From Gammaproteobacteria bacterium (GTDB lineage: Bacteria > Pseudomonadota > Gammaproteobacteria > SZUA-140): a stretch of 64,000 nucleotides of DNA. The notes beneath the pieces are model-generated. The model saw only the letters and a list, made by a program, of their open reading frames with translations. It ran no database searches and was not told the origin of the DNA. The DNA lies in NCBI GenBank assembly GCA_016712635.1, contig JADJQS010000006.1:124001-188000 (forward strand), read 5' to 3'. Made by a program: the position numbers and the translations under genes. This document shows positions 8,464 through 15,903 of the stretch, piece after piece (positions within the stretch are counted from its first letter, which is position 1; each line of letters begins with the position of its first letter).

Positions 8464-8901
8464 TCAATGCGCGGCCTCCCCGGGATCAGGAATCACCACC
8501 GGCCGTTCATACTTGAGGTCGATCGCATCGAAGGCCGCCAGTGATTTCTTGACGATCTGCCGGTGGAAGGCGCTGTCGATCCGCAGCCAGCGGCGGATAT
8601 GTTCCTTGGTAACGCCGGCTTCTTGCAGTGATTCACGCAGTAAGTTCTGGCGCAGCTCGAAGAGTTCGGGGGGGATGTACATGCGGCGGTGGGCCAGTTC
8701 CAGGTCCATGCCCGGATAGCGGATGTCGCCGCCGAACTTCTCGCCCATGAACTGGGTCTGGCGCAGTTCGATGATCTTCTGGTCGTGGCCCTTGAAGAAC
8801 TGGCCGAGCCAGGGATGGGCGTAGACCTTGTCGTAGAAGATCTTGTGCACCTTCTCCAGCGTCGGCAGCCCGCCGATGGCCTCATACAGTGTCTGCTTCA
8901 T
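8464..8901 (-). CDS. Truncated hemoglobin
   Basis: This 145-residue protein is a heme-binding 2-on-2 globin. It starts LYEAIGGLPTLEKV, the N-terminal pattern of truncated hemoglobins. The FYDKVYAHP segment gives the distal Tyr at B10 (Tyr23), and the proximal heme ligand is His71 in LELAHRRM. A later RRWLRID supplies the conserved aromatic (Trp105) of the G helix. Proteins of this kind bind oxygen or NO; the subgroup and role here cannot be fixed from sequence. It appears intact although its neighbours are remnants. Confidence 0.85.
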   Translation of the reverse strand: MKQTLYEAIGGLPTLEKVHKIFYDKVYAHPWLGQFFKGHDQKIIELRQTQFMGEKFGGDIRYPGMDLELAHRRMYIPPELFELRQNLLRESLQEAGVTKEHIRRWLRIDSAFHRQIVKKSLAAFDAIDLKYERPVVIPDPGEAAH

Positions 8902-8972
8902 GCGGGACTCCCGGGTGGCTTCTCCCTTTTTAAACCCGCATAATGATTACGTCAATTATCCGGGAGGTATTC

Positions 8973-9113
8973 ATGAAGATCTGGCTGGTGATGAAACTGG
9001 CGCTGAACGATCCGCAGCACAAGGTCTATATATTGGGGCGCATTCATCCCGGAGTGATGCGCTCAGGCATCGGAAGGAAGTGGAAAGTCCCGGCCAGCAC
9101 ACCACGCACCTGA
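8973..9113 (+). CDS. Short ORF of unknown function
   Basis: A 46-codon frame starts at an ATG preceded by GGGAGG about five bases upstream and begins MKIWLVMKLALNDPQH. The site looks like a genuine translation start, but the product is short and unlike anything I recognise. It may be the first part of a gene whose remainder is lost. The 186 bases after it, up to the minus-strand membrane protein, show no further gene I can support. Confidence 0.3.
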   Translation: MKIWLVMKLALNDPQHKVYILGRIHPGVMRSGIGRKWKVPASTPRT

Positions 9114-9299
9114 TCGAGGTGGATGTCGACCAGCGACAGGCGCCGATCCTGGTCGGTGCGTCGCTGGATGGCGAGCCCAGCGAGTGCCGGCACAATCCGC
9201 CCAATGGCTGATGCGTCACCGGGATAGGCGCGCGCCGGGATGTGTGCCCGTGCGGGTGCCGTGAAGGGGATGCGAGATTCGCGGCGGCGGGCAGCCGGG

Positions 9300-9746
9300 T
9301 CAGGAACGCTCGGCAAGATCCGGATACCGGATCCAGTTCGCGGCCAGGGTGACGCGAATGATGTGCAGGGCGCTTCGTATCACTCCGACGATGCCGACGA
9401 TGGCCAATACGTTCAGCACCACGGATAGTGCGCTGAGATGGCCGAGCATGGGCCAGCCGAAAGCCGCGGACATCATGCCGATGAATCCCCACAGGCCTGC
9501 GAGCAGGACCTGGTTGCTCGGATCGATGTGGGTGAGCCTGTTCCGCGTCAGGTTGTGGACGGCCATCGCGTGCAGAACGCCGTCCGCGATGTTTCCGGCC
9601 ACGAGCACCTTGTCGCCGCGTCCGACATTGCTCGTCAGGTCGGAGTGCAGTTTGATCTTGCCCTGCGCGAGACGGCACTCGACGGCGCCGCCAGAATCGG
9701 GCGTTGTCAGATCCTCGACGATGCCGCGCCATATGGCCATTTCCAT
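9300..9746 (-). CDS. Small membrane protein of unknown function
   Basis: This 148-residue protein starts at the ATG at 9746, chosen because GGAG lies eight bases upstream; a longer in-frame start exists at 9767. The N-terminal half has a beta-rich pattern (GIVEDLT, AVECRLAQGKIKLHSD, KVLVAGNIADG) resembling an OB-like fold. Two hydrophobic segments follow at about 80-103 (LLAGLWGFIGMM) and 110-130 (LNVLAIVGIVGVI). It could be an inner-membrane protein with a soluble domain; the specific function is unknown. Confidence 0.55.
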   Translation of the reverse strand: MEMAIWRGIVEDLTTPDSGGAVECRLAQGKIKLHSDLTSNVGRGDKVLVAGNIADGVLHAMAVHNLTRNRLTHIDPSNQVLLAGLWGFIGMMSAAFGWPMLGHLSALSVVLNVLAIVGIVGVIRSALHIIRVTLAANWIRYPDLAERS

Positions 9747-10059
9747 GTAGTTTCTCCGGGTACGCAAGTCCGTTGTATGAGGTCAGCCATGGGAGAGGAT
9801 ACAGGAAAAATCCGGATCGGCGAGCAGATCTGGACAATGTGTCCGCCGGTATTGGTGACCAAGGTGCCGGAGCGCTCGAATGCGGGGAGGGAGTCGACAT
9901 CCTTTAACGTAATGCCATCGAATGGGTGCGAGCATTTTTTGCTGAATTACTAAATCATTCTGGCCAGAGCGGCCTTTGATATGGCAGAGAAGGTCCGCGA
10001 CAAACTGCGATGCATTCGACTTCCGTGACCTGATCACCAGCCCGCCCTGATCGGGAAAA
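9747..10059. other. Gap without a supported gene
   Basis: About 310 bases between the membrane protein and the hydrolase remnant. Open frames exist but none has a convincing start or recognisable motif. The stretch probably contains further decayed sequence, consistent with the remnants on either side. Confidence 0.5.
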
Positions 10060-10188
10060 CACCTGCTGTTCTACGCGCACGGCGGGCTCAATTCGGTGGA
10101 TGGATGCACCCTCCGTGTCGGCAGGTGGAGGGATGTCTTCAAGTCAAACGGGATTGCCGAACAGCATTACATACGGGAGACCGGATAA
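10060..10188 (+). pseudogene. Remnant of an alpha/beta-hydrolase-like gene
   Basis: One frame reads HLLFYAHGGLNSVDG and continues for about 28 residues to RETG and a stop. The LLFYAHGGLN strand-turn is typical of the oxyanion region of a family of hydrolase-like proteins. A TGA at 10048-10050 interrupts the same frame just upstream, there is no start codon, and the gene is cut short at both ends. It is a fragment with no likely function. Confidence 0.45.
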
Positions 10189-10197
10189 TTCGCCCGG

Positions 10198-11397
10198 TTA
10201 TCTGGCGAGGAATTTCGTCCAGTAATTTTGATACATGGCGGTCGCATAGGCGTGATATCCGGCCGTAACAGGGTGCCCATCATCGTCCTTGGTGTATATC
10301 TCACCGGATTCATTGAGTGCGCTGATAACGGCAGGGGCGGCATCTACTGTCGGGATATCAAGTGTATTAAGGAAGGCGGATAACTCCGATTTCAGAAAAA
10401 TTTCGTTCTCAAATGCCTTCTCATAGTAATCGGGAAGATTGATATTCCTGTCGCGCAGGTAGTCATGAAACGCGAGTTCTTTCGACGGGATGAACATTAT
10501 GACCAGCGTGGCGCCAGCGCGGTTACTTTTTTCCGCCATCCTGCGAATAATTTTCTTGGTTGCTTCCAGGCTTCTGGAGACCTCGGTCTCTTCGGGGTCC
10601 ATGTATTTTCCATGTTCTTTGACCAGGTAGCGTGAAATCAAGGTTGAGTTCTTGTCATCGTCGACCACGATGTACTTGTTCATGCTCCGTTTTACAAGCG
10701 TGCGCTCAAGGGCGGGTTTGGCCCTGTCCCAGAGTGCCCACAGATGCGAATTTTTGAGGATTTCAGCTATGCCTGGACTCGAGTTCTCACTGTGTGCATT
10801 CTCAGTACGCGCATCCTTGACGTCAGCCGCGTCACAATATGCGAGATTCAGTTCTTCCGTTGAATAATTTTCCTTCCAGTACGGCGCCATTCGATACGCG
10901 TAACAAATGTCCTTGAGATCATTAGCAAGGTAGAGGCCCAGCATGATGTGTCGGGGCTTGAATTCCATTGCCCGGTCCACCAGGTAGGCATATTGGAGTA
11001 TCCCGTATCCGCCGATGCCCATGTTATAGACGGATTGTCCGGTCAGGCGGGATATCTGGCTTGGCCAGTTGTCCGACATGGGTACGTTGTAACCATACGT
11101 GTGGGAGTCGCCGAGCGTAACTATGTCGACATGACCTGAAACTTCGCTTTTTCCGTTGCGAAAACCTTTGCCATCGATCTCGGGATAATCGGTCGGCATG
11201 CGATTGACAAGAATGTCGTCCCGGATCATCTCCTGTGTAAGTTGCCGAGGGGGTATTCCCAGAAGGTGGAGAGCAAGTTCAACAAACAGCAATGCGACCA
11301 ATGTCGTGGTCAGCAGCAGAATAAGGTTTTTCAGGTTGGTGGATGCAGACATGTCATATGCTCGGAATGTTTCCATGACCTGCTGTTGGTAGGCCAT
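10198..11397 (-). CDS. SGNH/GDSL hydrolase-like protein, membrane anchored
   Basis: This 399-residue protein has one N-terminal membrane helix (about residues 25-47, LILLLTTTLVALLFVELAL) followed by an exported SGNH domain. Block I is GDSH (Ser98), block II GIGGYG (127-132), block III contains N159 in GLYLAND, and the C-terminal catalytic block is DGHP at 373-376 with His382 nearby. Such proteins act as esterases or as acyl transferases on polysaccharides. It is the last gene of the carbamoyltransferase operon, so it may modify the same product; that is inference. The start is uncertain: the ATG at 11352 is an alternative. Confidence 0.75.
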   Translation of the reverse strand: MAYQQQVMETFRAYDMSASTNLKNLILLLTTTLVALLFVELALHLLGIPPRQLTQEMIRDDILVNRMPTDYPEIDGKGFRNGKSEVSGHVDIVTLGDSHTYGYNVPMSDNWPSQISRLTGQSVYNMGIGGYGILQYAYLVDRAMEFKPRHIMLGLYLANDLKDICYAYRMAPYWKENYSTEELNLAYCDAADVKDARTENAHSENSSPGIAEILKNSHLWALWDRAKPALERTLVKRSMNKYIVVDDDKNSTLISRYLVKEHGKYMDPEETEVSRSLEATKKIIRRMAEKSNRAGATLVIMFIPSKELAFHDYLRDRNINLPDYYEKAFENEIFLKSELSAFLNTLDIPTVDAAPAVISALNESGEIYTKDDDGHPVTAGYHAYATAMYQNYWTKFLAR

Positions 11398-11548
11398 GGA
11401 GCCGGCATCCTTGATTGACTGTTCTGCCGGCCAGAAATGATGAGCATGACACGGCCAGACAGTCGGGCGAAATCCAGTAGCGTTCGCTGGCGCGAAATGA
11501 AATCTGTTGCATGCTGGCCAGTCTTTGACGCCGGGGGTCAGGCCAGGC

Positions 11549-11701
11549 TCAGAACAGGGTATAGATGAACGGCGCGATAGCGGAGCCCTGTCCCAGGACG
11601 ATCAGGCCACCCAGCAGCACCATAATCAGGATCACGGGTGCGAGCCAGAATTTTTTCCGTTCACGCATGAAGGCCCACAGATCGGATAATAGGTCCAGCA
11701 T
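11549..11701 (-). CDS. DUF5989-type small membrane protein
   Basis: A 50-residue protein beginning MLDLLSDLWAFMRERKKFWL with one hydrophobic helix (APVILIMVLLGGLIVLG). This matches the small proteins found next to SxtJ and carbamoyltransferase genes. Its ATG overlaps the stop of the SxtJ-like gene by one base (TAATG), so it is translationally coupled to it. The function is unknown; the coupling suggests a subunit or chaperone role with the neighbouring membrane protein. Confidence 0.75.
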   Translation of the reverse strand: MLDLLSDLWAFMRERKKFWLAPVILIMVLLGGLIVLGQGSAIAPFIYTLF

Positions 11702-12117
11702 TAGAATGGCTTCTCCATGTCTTTCGGTGCCCGGACGTGGCTCGATATCCTGTAAGAGGGTTGATCAGTCATTTTTCTGCGCATCGGATCATGATTGATG
11801 CGCATGATGAATCCGATGGGCGTTACTATTATATAGAAAAGCACGGCGAGGATGATACGGGTATTAATAAATCCCATGATATGGCCGAATCGCATTCATA
11901 GCTTGTAGATGGGGCGGCGCAGTATCGGGGTCGCCAGCGCCAGGAGTGCGAATGCGCCACCGATGATCCAGGGCCATGCGCGAAAGGCCCCGTCAAACAA
12001 CCAGGGCAGGAGCAGTCCGAACAGGATGACAATCACCCCTCCCATGAGCAGACCGTAGCTGCGCAGCGCCTTGCGATCCGGGTCAGTGGTGGGTATTGCT
12101 TCCGATTTCTGATTCAT
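11701..12117 (-). pseudogene. SxtJ-like membrane protein with an in-frame TGA
   Basis: The frame begins MNQKSEAIPTTDP, passes two hydrophobic segments and reads RRPIYKL, then a TGA at 11898-11896, immediately followed by ATG and MRFGHIMGFINTRIIL to the stop at 11701. Family members have Trp at this point, so one G-to-A change (TGG to TGA) explains the stop. The TGAATG arrangement could allow re-initiation and two half-proteins. The gene lies 14 bases after the carbamoyltransferase and overlaps the DUF5989 start. It may be inactive, split, or contain a sequencing error. Confidence 0.7.
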
Positions 12118-12131
12118 GACCGGCCTCAGAG

Positions 12132-13976
12132 TTAATCGAGTTCGAATTCGGTTTTCCACGAGTCGTCTTTCTCGTGTGCCGGTTGGTCCGATTTGGCCAA
12201 TATGTAGTTTTCCAGCACAAGATAATCCATTTCCGTGCGCATGAAGCATCGGTAGGCATCTTCCGGAGTGCAGACGATCGGTTCGCCTCGGACATTGAAA
12301 GAAGTGTTGACCAGGACTGGGCATCCGGTTTTCTTGTGGAACGCCTGGAGCAAAGCGTGATAACGCGGATTGGTTTCACTATGTACGGTCTGGATGCGCG
12401 CAGAGTAATCGACATGAGTGATTGCGGGCAGGTTGGAACGGGGTACGTTCAGTTTTTCTATGCCGAATAGTTGCTGCTGTTCAGCAGTCATGGGTATACG
12501 GATGTTCTCCTGCACCGGCGCGGTAATCAGCATATACGGGCTGGGCCCGGCGTGGATAAAGTAATCGGAGACATGATCCGACAGTACGGACGGGGCGAAG
12601 GGGCGAAATGATTCACGGTATTTTATCTTCAGGTTCATAGTAGATTGCATGCGGGTATTGCGCGGATCGCCAATGATCGAGCGTCCACCCAGAGCCCTTG
12701 GACCGAATTCCATGCGTCCCTGCATCCAGCCCACGATGTTTCCTTGTGACAGGACATCTGCCATGAAATCGAACAATTCGCTGTCTTCCAGCCGGCGATA
12801 TCGGGCGCCGGATTTATCCAGCCATACCCCGATCTCGTCATTCCTGAACCTGGGCCCCAGGTAGGAGCCCATCATCCCATCCAGTTTTCCGTTGAGGTGT
12901 CGTTTCTTGCCTAGATAGACGTGCCAGGTCGCAAGCGCCGCCCCCAGTGCGCCACCGGCATCACCAGCGGCGGGCTGTATCCAGATACCTTTGAACGGAC
13001 CCTCGCGCAAGAGACGACCGTTCGCGACGCAGTTCAGGGCAACGCCACCTGCCAGGCAGAGGTAATCGTTACCGGTTTCGCGGTGAACGTTGTTCGCCAG
13101 TCGTAGCACCACTTCTTCAGTTACCGCCTGAATCGATCTGGCCATATCCATGTGCTTTTGTTCCAGTGGCGATTCAGGCGCCCGCGGAGGGCCGCCGAAC
13201 AGCTCATGGAACCGGTCATTGGTCATGGTGAGGCCGGTGGCATAGTTGAAATAATCCATGTTCAGATGGAAGCTGCCGTCTTCCTTGACATCTAGGATAT
13301 GTTCACGAATCAGGGAGGCGTATTTCGGCTCTCCGTAAGGCGCCAGGCCCATGAGCTTGTATTCGCCCGAGTTGACCTTGAATCCAGTGTAGTAAGTAAA
13401 CGCAGAGTAGAGCAGGCCGAGTGAATGGGGGAAGTCGATTTCCCAGAGTGGTGTCAGGTTATTGCCATTGCCTTGCCAGACTGAACTGGTTGCCCATTCA
13501 CCGACGCCGTCCAGGCACATGACAGCGGCGCTTTCGTAGGGGCTGGGAAAGAATGCGCTGGCGGCATGCGACTGGTGATGTTCTGTGAACAGAAGATCAG
13601 GCAATTGGCGCTTATCCATGTCCCCGAGCTCTGCCAGATCCTTGCGCAGTTGATGCTTGAGGTAGAGCTTTTCCTTCAGCCACAGCGGCATGGAGGAGAG
13701 GAACGACTTGAACCCCGCCGGCGCAAAGGAAAGATAGGTTTCCAGCAGGCGCTCGAATTTCAGCAGCGGTTTATCGTAGAAAACAATATGATCCACGCCG
13801 GACAGGGAAATGCCGGCTTCGCGCAGACAGTATCTGATTGCATGCTGTGGAAAGCGCGCATCGTGCTTCTTGCGTGAAAAGCGCTCTTCCTGCGCAGCCG
13901 CGATGATATCGCCATCACAGACCAGTGCAGCCGCGCTATCATGGTAGAAGCCTGAGATACCGAGAATCGTAGTCAT
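12132..13976 (-). CDS. Carbamoyltransferase (NodU/CmcH type)
   Basis: This 614-residue enzyme transfers a carbamoyl group from carbamoyl phosphate to a hydroxyl of a small molecule or glycan. The N-terminal Kae1-like ATPase domain begins ILGISGFYHDSAAALV and holds EERFSRKKHDARFP and EHHQSHAASAF; LDGVGEWAT and LAGGVALNCVANG follow. A C-terminal carbamoyltransferase domain has MQGRMEFGPRALGGRSI and NTSFNVRGEPIVCTPEDA. It is the first gene of a minus-strand operon with SxtJ-like, DUF5989 and SGNH proteins, an arrangement seen for SxtI-type carbamoyltransferases. The substrate here is unknown; a secreted polysaccharide is a reasonable guess given the adjacent pga operon. Confidence 0.92.
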   Translation of the reverse strand: MTTILGISGFYHDSAAALVCDGDIIAAAQEERFSRKKHDARFPQHAIRYCLREAGISLSGVDHIVFYDKPLLKFERLLETYLSFAPAGFKSFLSSMPLWLKEKLYLKHQLRKDLAELGDMDKRQLPDLLFTEHHQSHAASAFFPSPYESAAVMCLDGVGEWATSSVWQGNGNNLTPLWEIDFPHSLGLLYSAFTYYTGFKVNSGEYKLMGLAPYGEPKYASLIREHILDVKEDGSFHLNMDYFNYATGLTMTNDRFHELFGGPPRAPESPLEQKHMDMARSIQAVTEEVVLRLANNVHRETGNDYLCLAGGVALNCVANGRLLREGPFKGIWIQPAAGDAGGALGAALATWHVYLGKKRHLNGKLDGMMGSYLGPRFRNDEIGVWLDKSGARYRRLEDSELFDFMADVLSQGNIVGWMQGRMEFGPRALGGRSIIGDPRNTRMQSTMNLKIKYRESFRPFAPSVLSDHVSDYFIHAGPSPYMLITAPVQENIRIPMTAEQQQLFGIEKLNVPRSNLPAITHVDYSARIQTVHSETNPRYHALLQAFHKKTGCPVLVNTSFNVRGEPIVCTPEDAYRCFMRTEMDYLVLENYILAKSDQPAHEKDDSWKTEFELD

Positions 13977-14144
13977 AAAGATATAACGCCAGGATCAAGC
14001 TGAAATAGTTGAGGTCGGGGTTGTTCAGGCTTCATTAGGCCTGATAAGAAAACTTTCATCGTAAAGATTGCCCCCGATGTCCATGACGGTTATCGGCAGA
14101 ATGTAGTATTACTTTCAGGTTTTGGCGCATACTACTACAGTCTG

Positions 14145-14164
14145 AAGCCACTGGTAAGTGGCTT
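14145..14164 (-). terminator. Possible terminator after pgaD
   Basis: An 8-bp stem (AAGCCACT with AGTGGCTT) around a GGTA loop lies about 28 bases past the pgaD stop, with A/T runs outside the stem. The U-tract on the minus strand is poor. The gap from here to 13976 must also contain the promoter of the carbamoyltransferase gene; no clear -35/-10 pair was found. Confidence 0.35.
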
Positions 14165-14191
14165 TGACCGGTTCCCGCCGGACAAGGGTTG

Positions 14192-14638
14192 TCACCCCAC
14201 CCGTATATCCTTCACTTGCCCATGTTCGTCATGATCGATCACCACGTGTTTGGCGTAGCGCGCGAGTTCGAGCTGTTCCGGCTTGAGGGCATAGAACGAT
14301 CCCACTTCCTCGGGGGTGACGACGGTCGAGACGCGGCGCTTTTCCCGGCCGCGGAAGCGCATCTGGTTGTACCAGGCCCAGCCGGCGAGCAGCGCACCCA
14401 TGACGAGTATGATGATGGAATACAGGCCGAGCAGCTCGATCAGCGCATCAAGTCCGCTGCGCATGATCATGGCCTGATAGAAACGCTCGGCGCCGAACAG
14501 CCAGGCGAGCAGGCTGACGATGGGGATCCACAGGTAGAACCAGATGATCCAGAAGAACAGGGTGAGCGCGGCGAAGGCGTAGCGCTGGCGCGGGGTCTGC
14601 AACTCGGGATTCTCGATAATCAGCGGTCGCTTGCTCAT
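14192..14638 (-). CDS. pgaD: PgaD, poly-GlcNAc synthesis accessory protein
   Basis: This 148-residue inner-membrane protein has two helices (about 24-52 and 65-90) and a short soluble tail. With PgaC it forms the poly-beta-1,6-N-acetylglucosamine synthase; in the known system PgaD is stabilised by c-di-GMP and is needed for polymerisation. Its ATG overlaps the pgaC stop by four bases (ATGA), which fixes the start although the frame is open upstream. It is the last gene of the pga operon. Confidence 0.9.
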   Translation of the reverse strand: MSKRPLIIENPELQTPRQRYAFAALTLFFWIIWFYLWIPIVSLLAWLFGAERFYQAMIMRSGLDALIELLGLYSIIILVMGALLAGWAWYNQMRFRGREKRRVSTVVTPEEVGSFYALKPEQLELARYAKHVVIDHDEHGQVKDIRVG

Positions 14639-15900
14639 GGTTTCAATCCTCGGTCGGGGCTGACCCAGGTGGCGCGGGCGCCGCGCCGTTTCATGATGGC
14701 CCTGGGGGCGGCCACCACGGCGGTGAGCACGTTGAGCAGCCAGTACACCACCGGGTACCAGATCATCCAGTAGTAGACCCTGCCGATGCCGCGCTCGAAG
14801 CGGGCGTCGATCAGCAGCGCGACGGCGAACTGCAGCATGCAGGTGATGCCGAGCACCACGCCGCTCCAGCCCGGCAGTACTGTGGCGACGTGCATGCCGG
14901 GCGGCAGGTCGACGAACTTGCCGATCAGGTAGAGCAGGATCACCACGATCATCAGGTAGGCCCAGATCACGCTGGTGAGGTACTCGAGGTAGACCATCCA
15001 CATGCGGCGCTTGCGCCAGCTTGTGACCTGGGGCAGGTACTTCAGGAACACCTCCATGCCGCCCTGTGCCCAGCGCAGGCGCTGGCGCCACAGGCCGCGC
15101 AGTGTCTCCGGCATCAGGATCCAGCACAGCGCGTTGGGCTCGAAGCGGATGTCCCAGCGGTTGAGCTGCAGGTTCCAGCTGATGTCGATGTCGTCGGTGA
15201 CCATGTCGAGGTTCCAGTAGCCGACGTTGTGCAGCGCGCTCTTGCGGAAGGCGGAAACTACGCCGGAAACGGTGAACACGCGGCCGTAGATGCGCTGCGC
15301 GCGCTTGATCATGCCGATGATGGCGGAGAATTCCCCGACCTGGATCTTGCCGAGCAGGGTGGAGCGGGTGCGCACGCGCGGGTTGCCGGTGACGGCGCCG
15401 ACGCGCGGGCCGTTGACGAAGTGCTGCATGATCCACGCCGTGGCGTGATGGTCGAGCAGGGCGTCGCCGTCGATGCAGACCAGGAACTCGTGGTTCGATG
15501 CCATGGCTCCCATGCGCAGCGCCATGGCCTTGCCCTGGTTGCTCGCCAGGTGGATGACGCGCAGGCGGTGGTGTTTTTCCGCCAGACGGTCGAGGATCTC
15601 GCCGGTGTTGTCCTTGCTGCCGTCGTCGATGGCGATGATCTCGAACTCCGGATACTGCTGGTTCGCCAGGTATTCAATGGTTTCCTCGACGTTTTCGCCC
15701 TCGTTGTGGCAGGGCACCAGGAAGGAGACGCCGGGATACTCCTCGAGTTTCGGCGGCTGGTCGATGCGCTTACTGATGTCGAGCTCCCAGTGCACGAAAT
15801 AATAGAGCGCGCCGACCATCCACAGGTAGGCCATGAAGAGCGGGTAATAGAACTCGAAGTAGAGTATTCCGCTGGTCAGCTTTGTGAAGAATTCCGCCAC
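14635..15900 (-). CDS. pgaC: PgaC, poly-beta-1,6-GlcNAc synthase
   Basis: This 421-residue family-2 glycosyltransferase polymerises UDP-GlcNAc into poly-beta-1,6-N-acetylglucosamine at the inner membrane. The N-terminal helix is at about 13-36. The catalytic residues are visible: DDGS at 92-95, D144 in DGD, the acceptor-site D236-D237 (TDD) and the QxxRW motif as QRLRW at 273-277. Hydrophobic helices at about 300-390 form the membrane channel part. It follows pgaB by three bases and overlaps pgaD, so it is in a tight operon. Confidence 0.95.
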   Translation of the reverse strand: MAEFFTKLTSGILYFEFYYPLFMAYLWMVGALYYFVHWELDISKRIDQPPKLEEYPGVSFLVPCHNEGENVEETIEYLANQQYPEFEIIAIDDGSKDNTGEILDRLAEKHHRLRVIHLASNQGKAMALRMGAMASNHEFLVCIDGDALLDHHATAWIMQHFVNGPRVGAVTGNPRVRTRSTLLGKIQVGEFSAIIGMIKRAQRIYGRVFTVSGVVSAFRKSALHNVGYWNLDMVTDDIDISWNLQLNRWDIRFEPNALCWILMPETLRGLWRQRLRWAQGGMEVFLKYLPQVTSWRKRRMWMVYLEYLTSVIWAYLMIVVILLYLIGKFVDLPPGMHVATVLPGWSGVVLGITCMLQFAVALLIDARFERGIGRVYYWMIWYPVVYWLLNVLTAVVAAPRAIMKRRGARATWVSPDRGLKP

Positions 15901-15903
15901 GCC

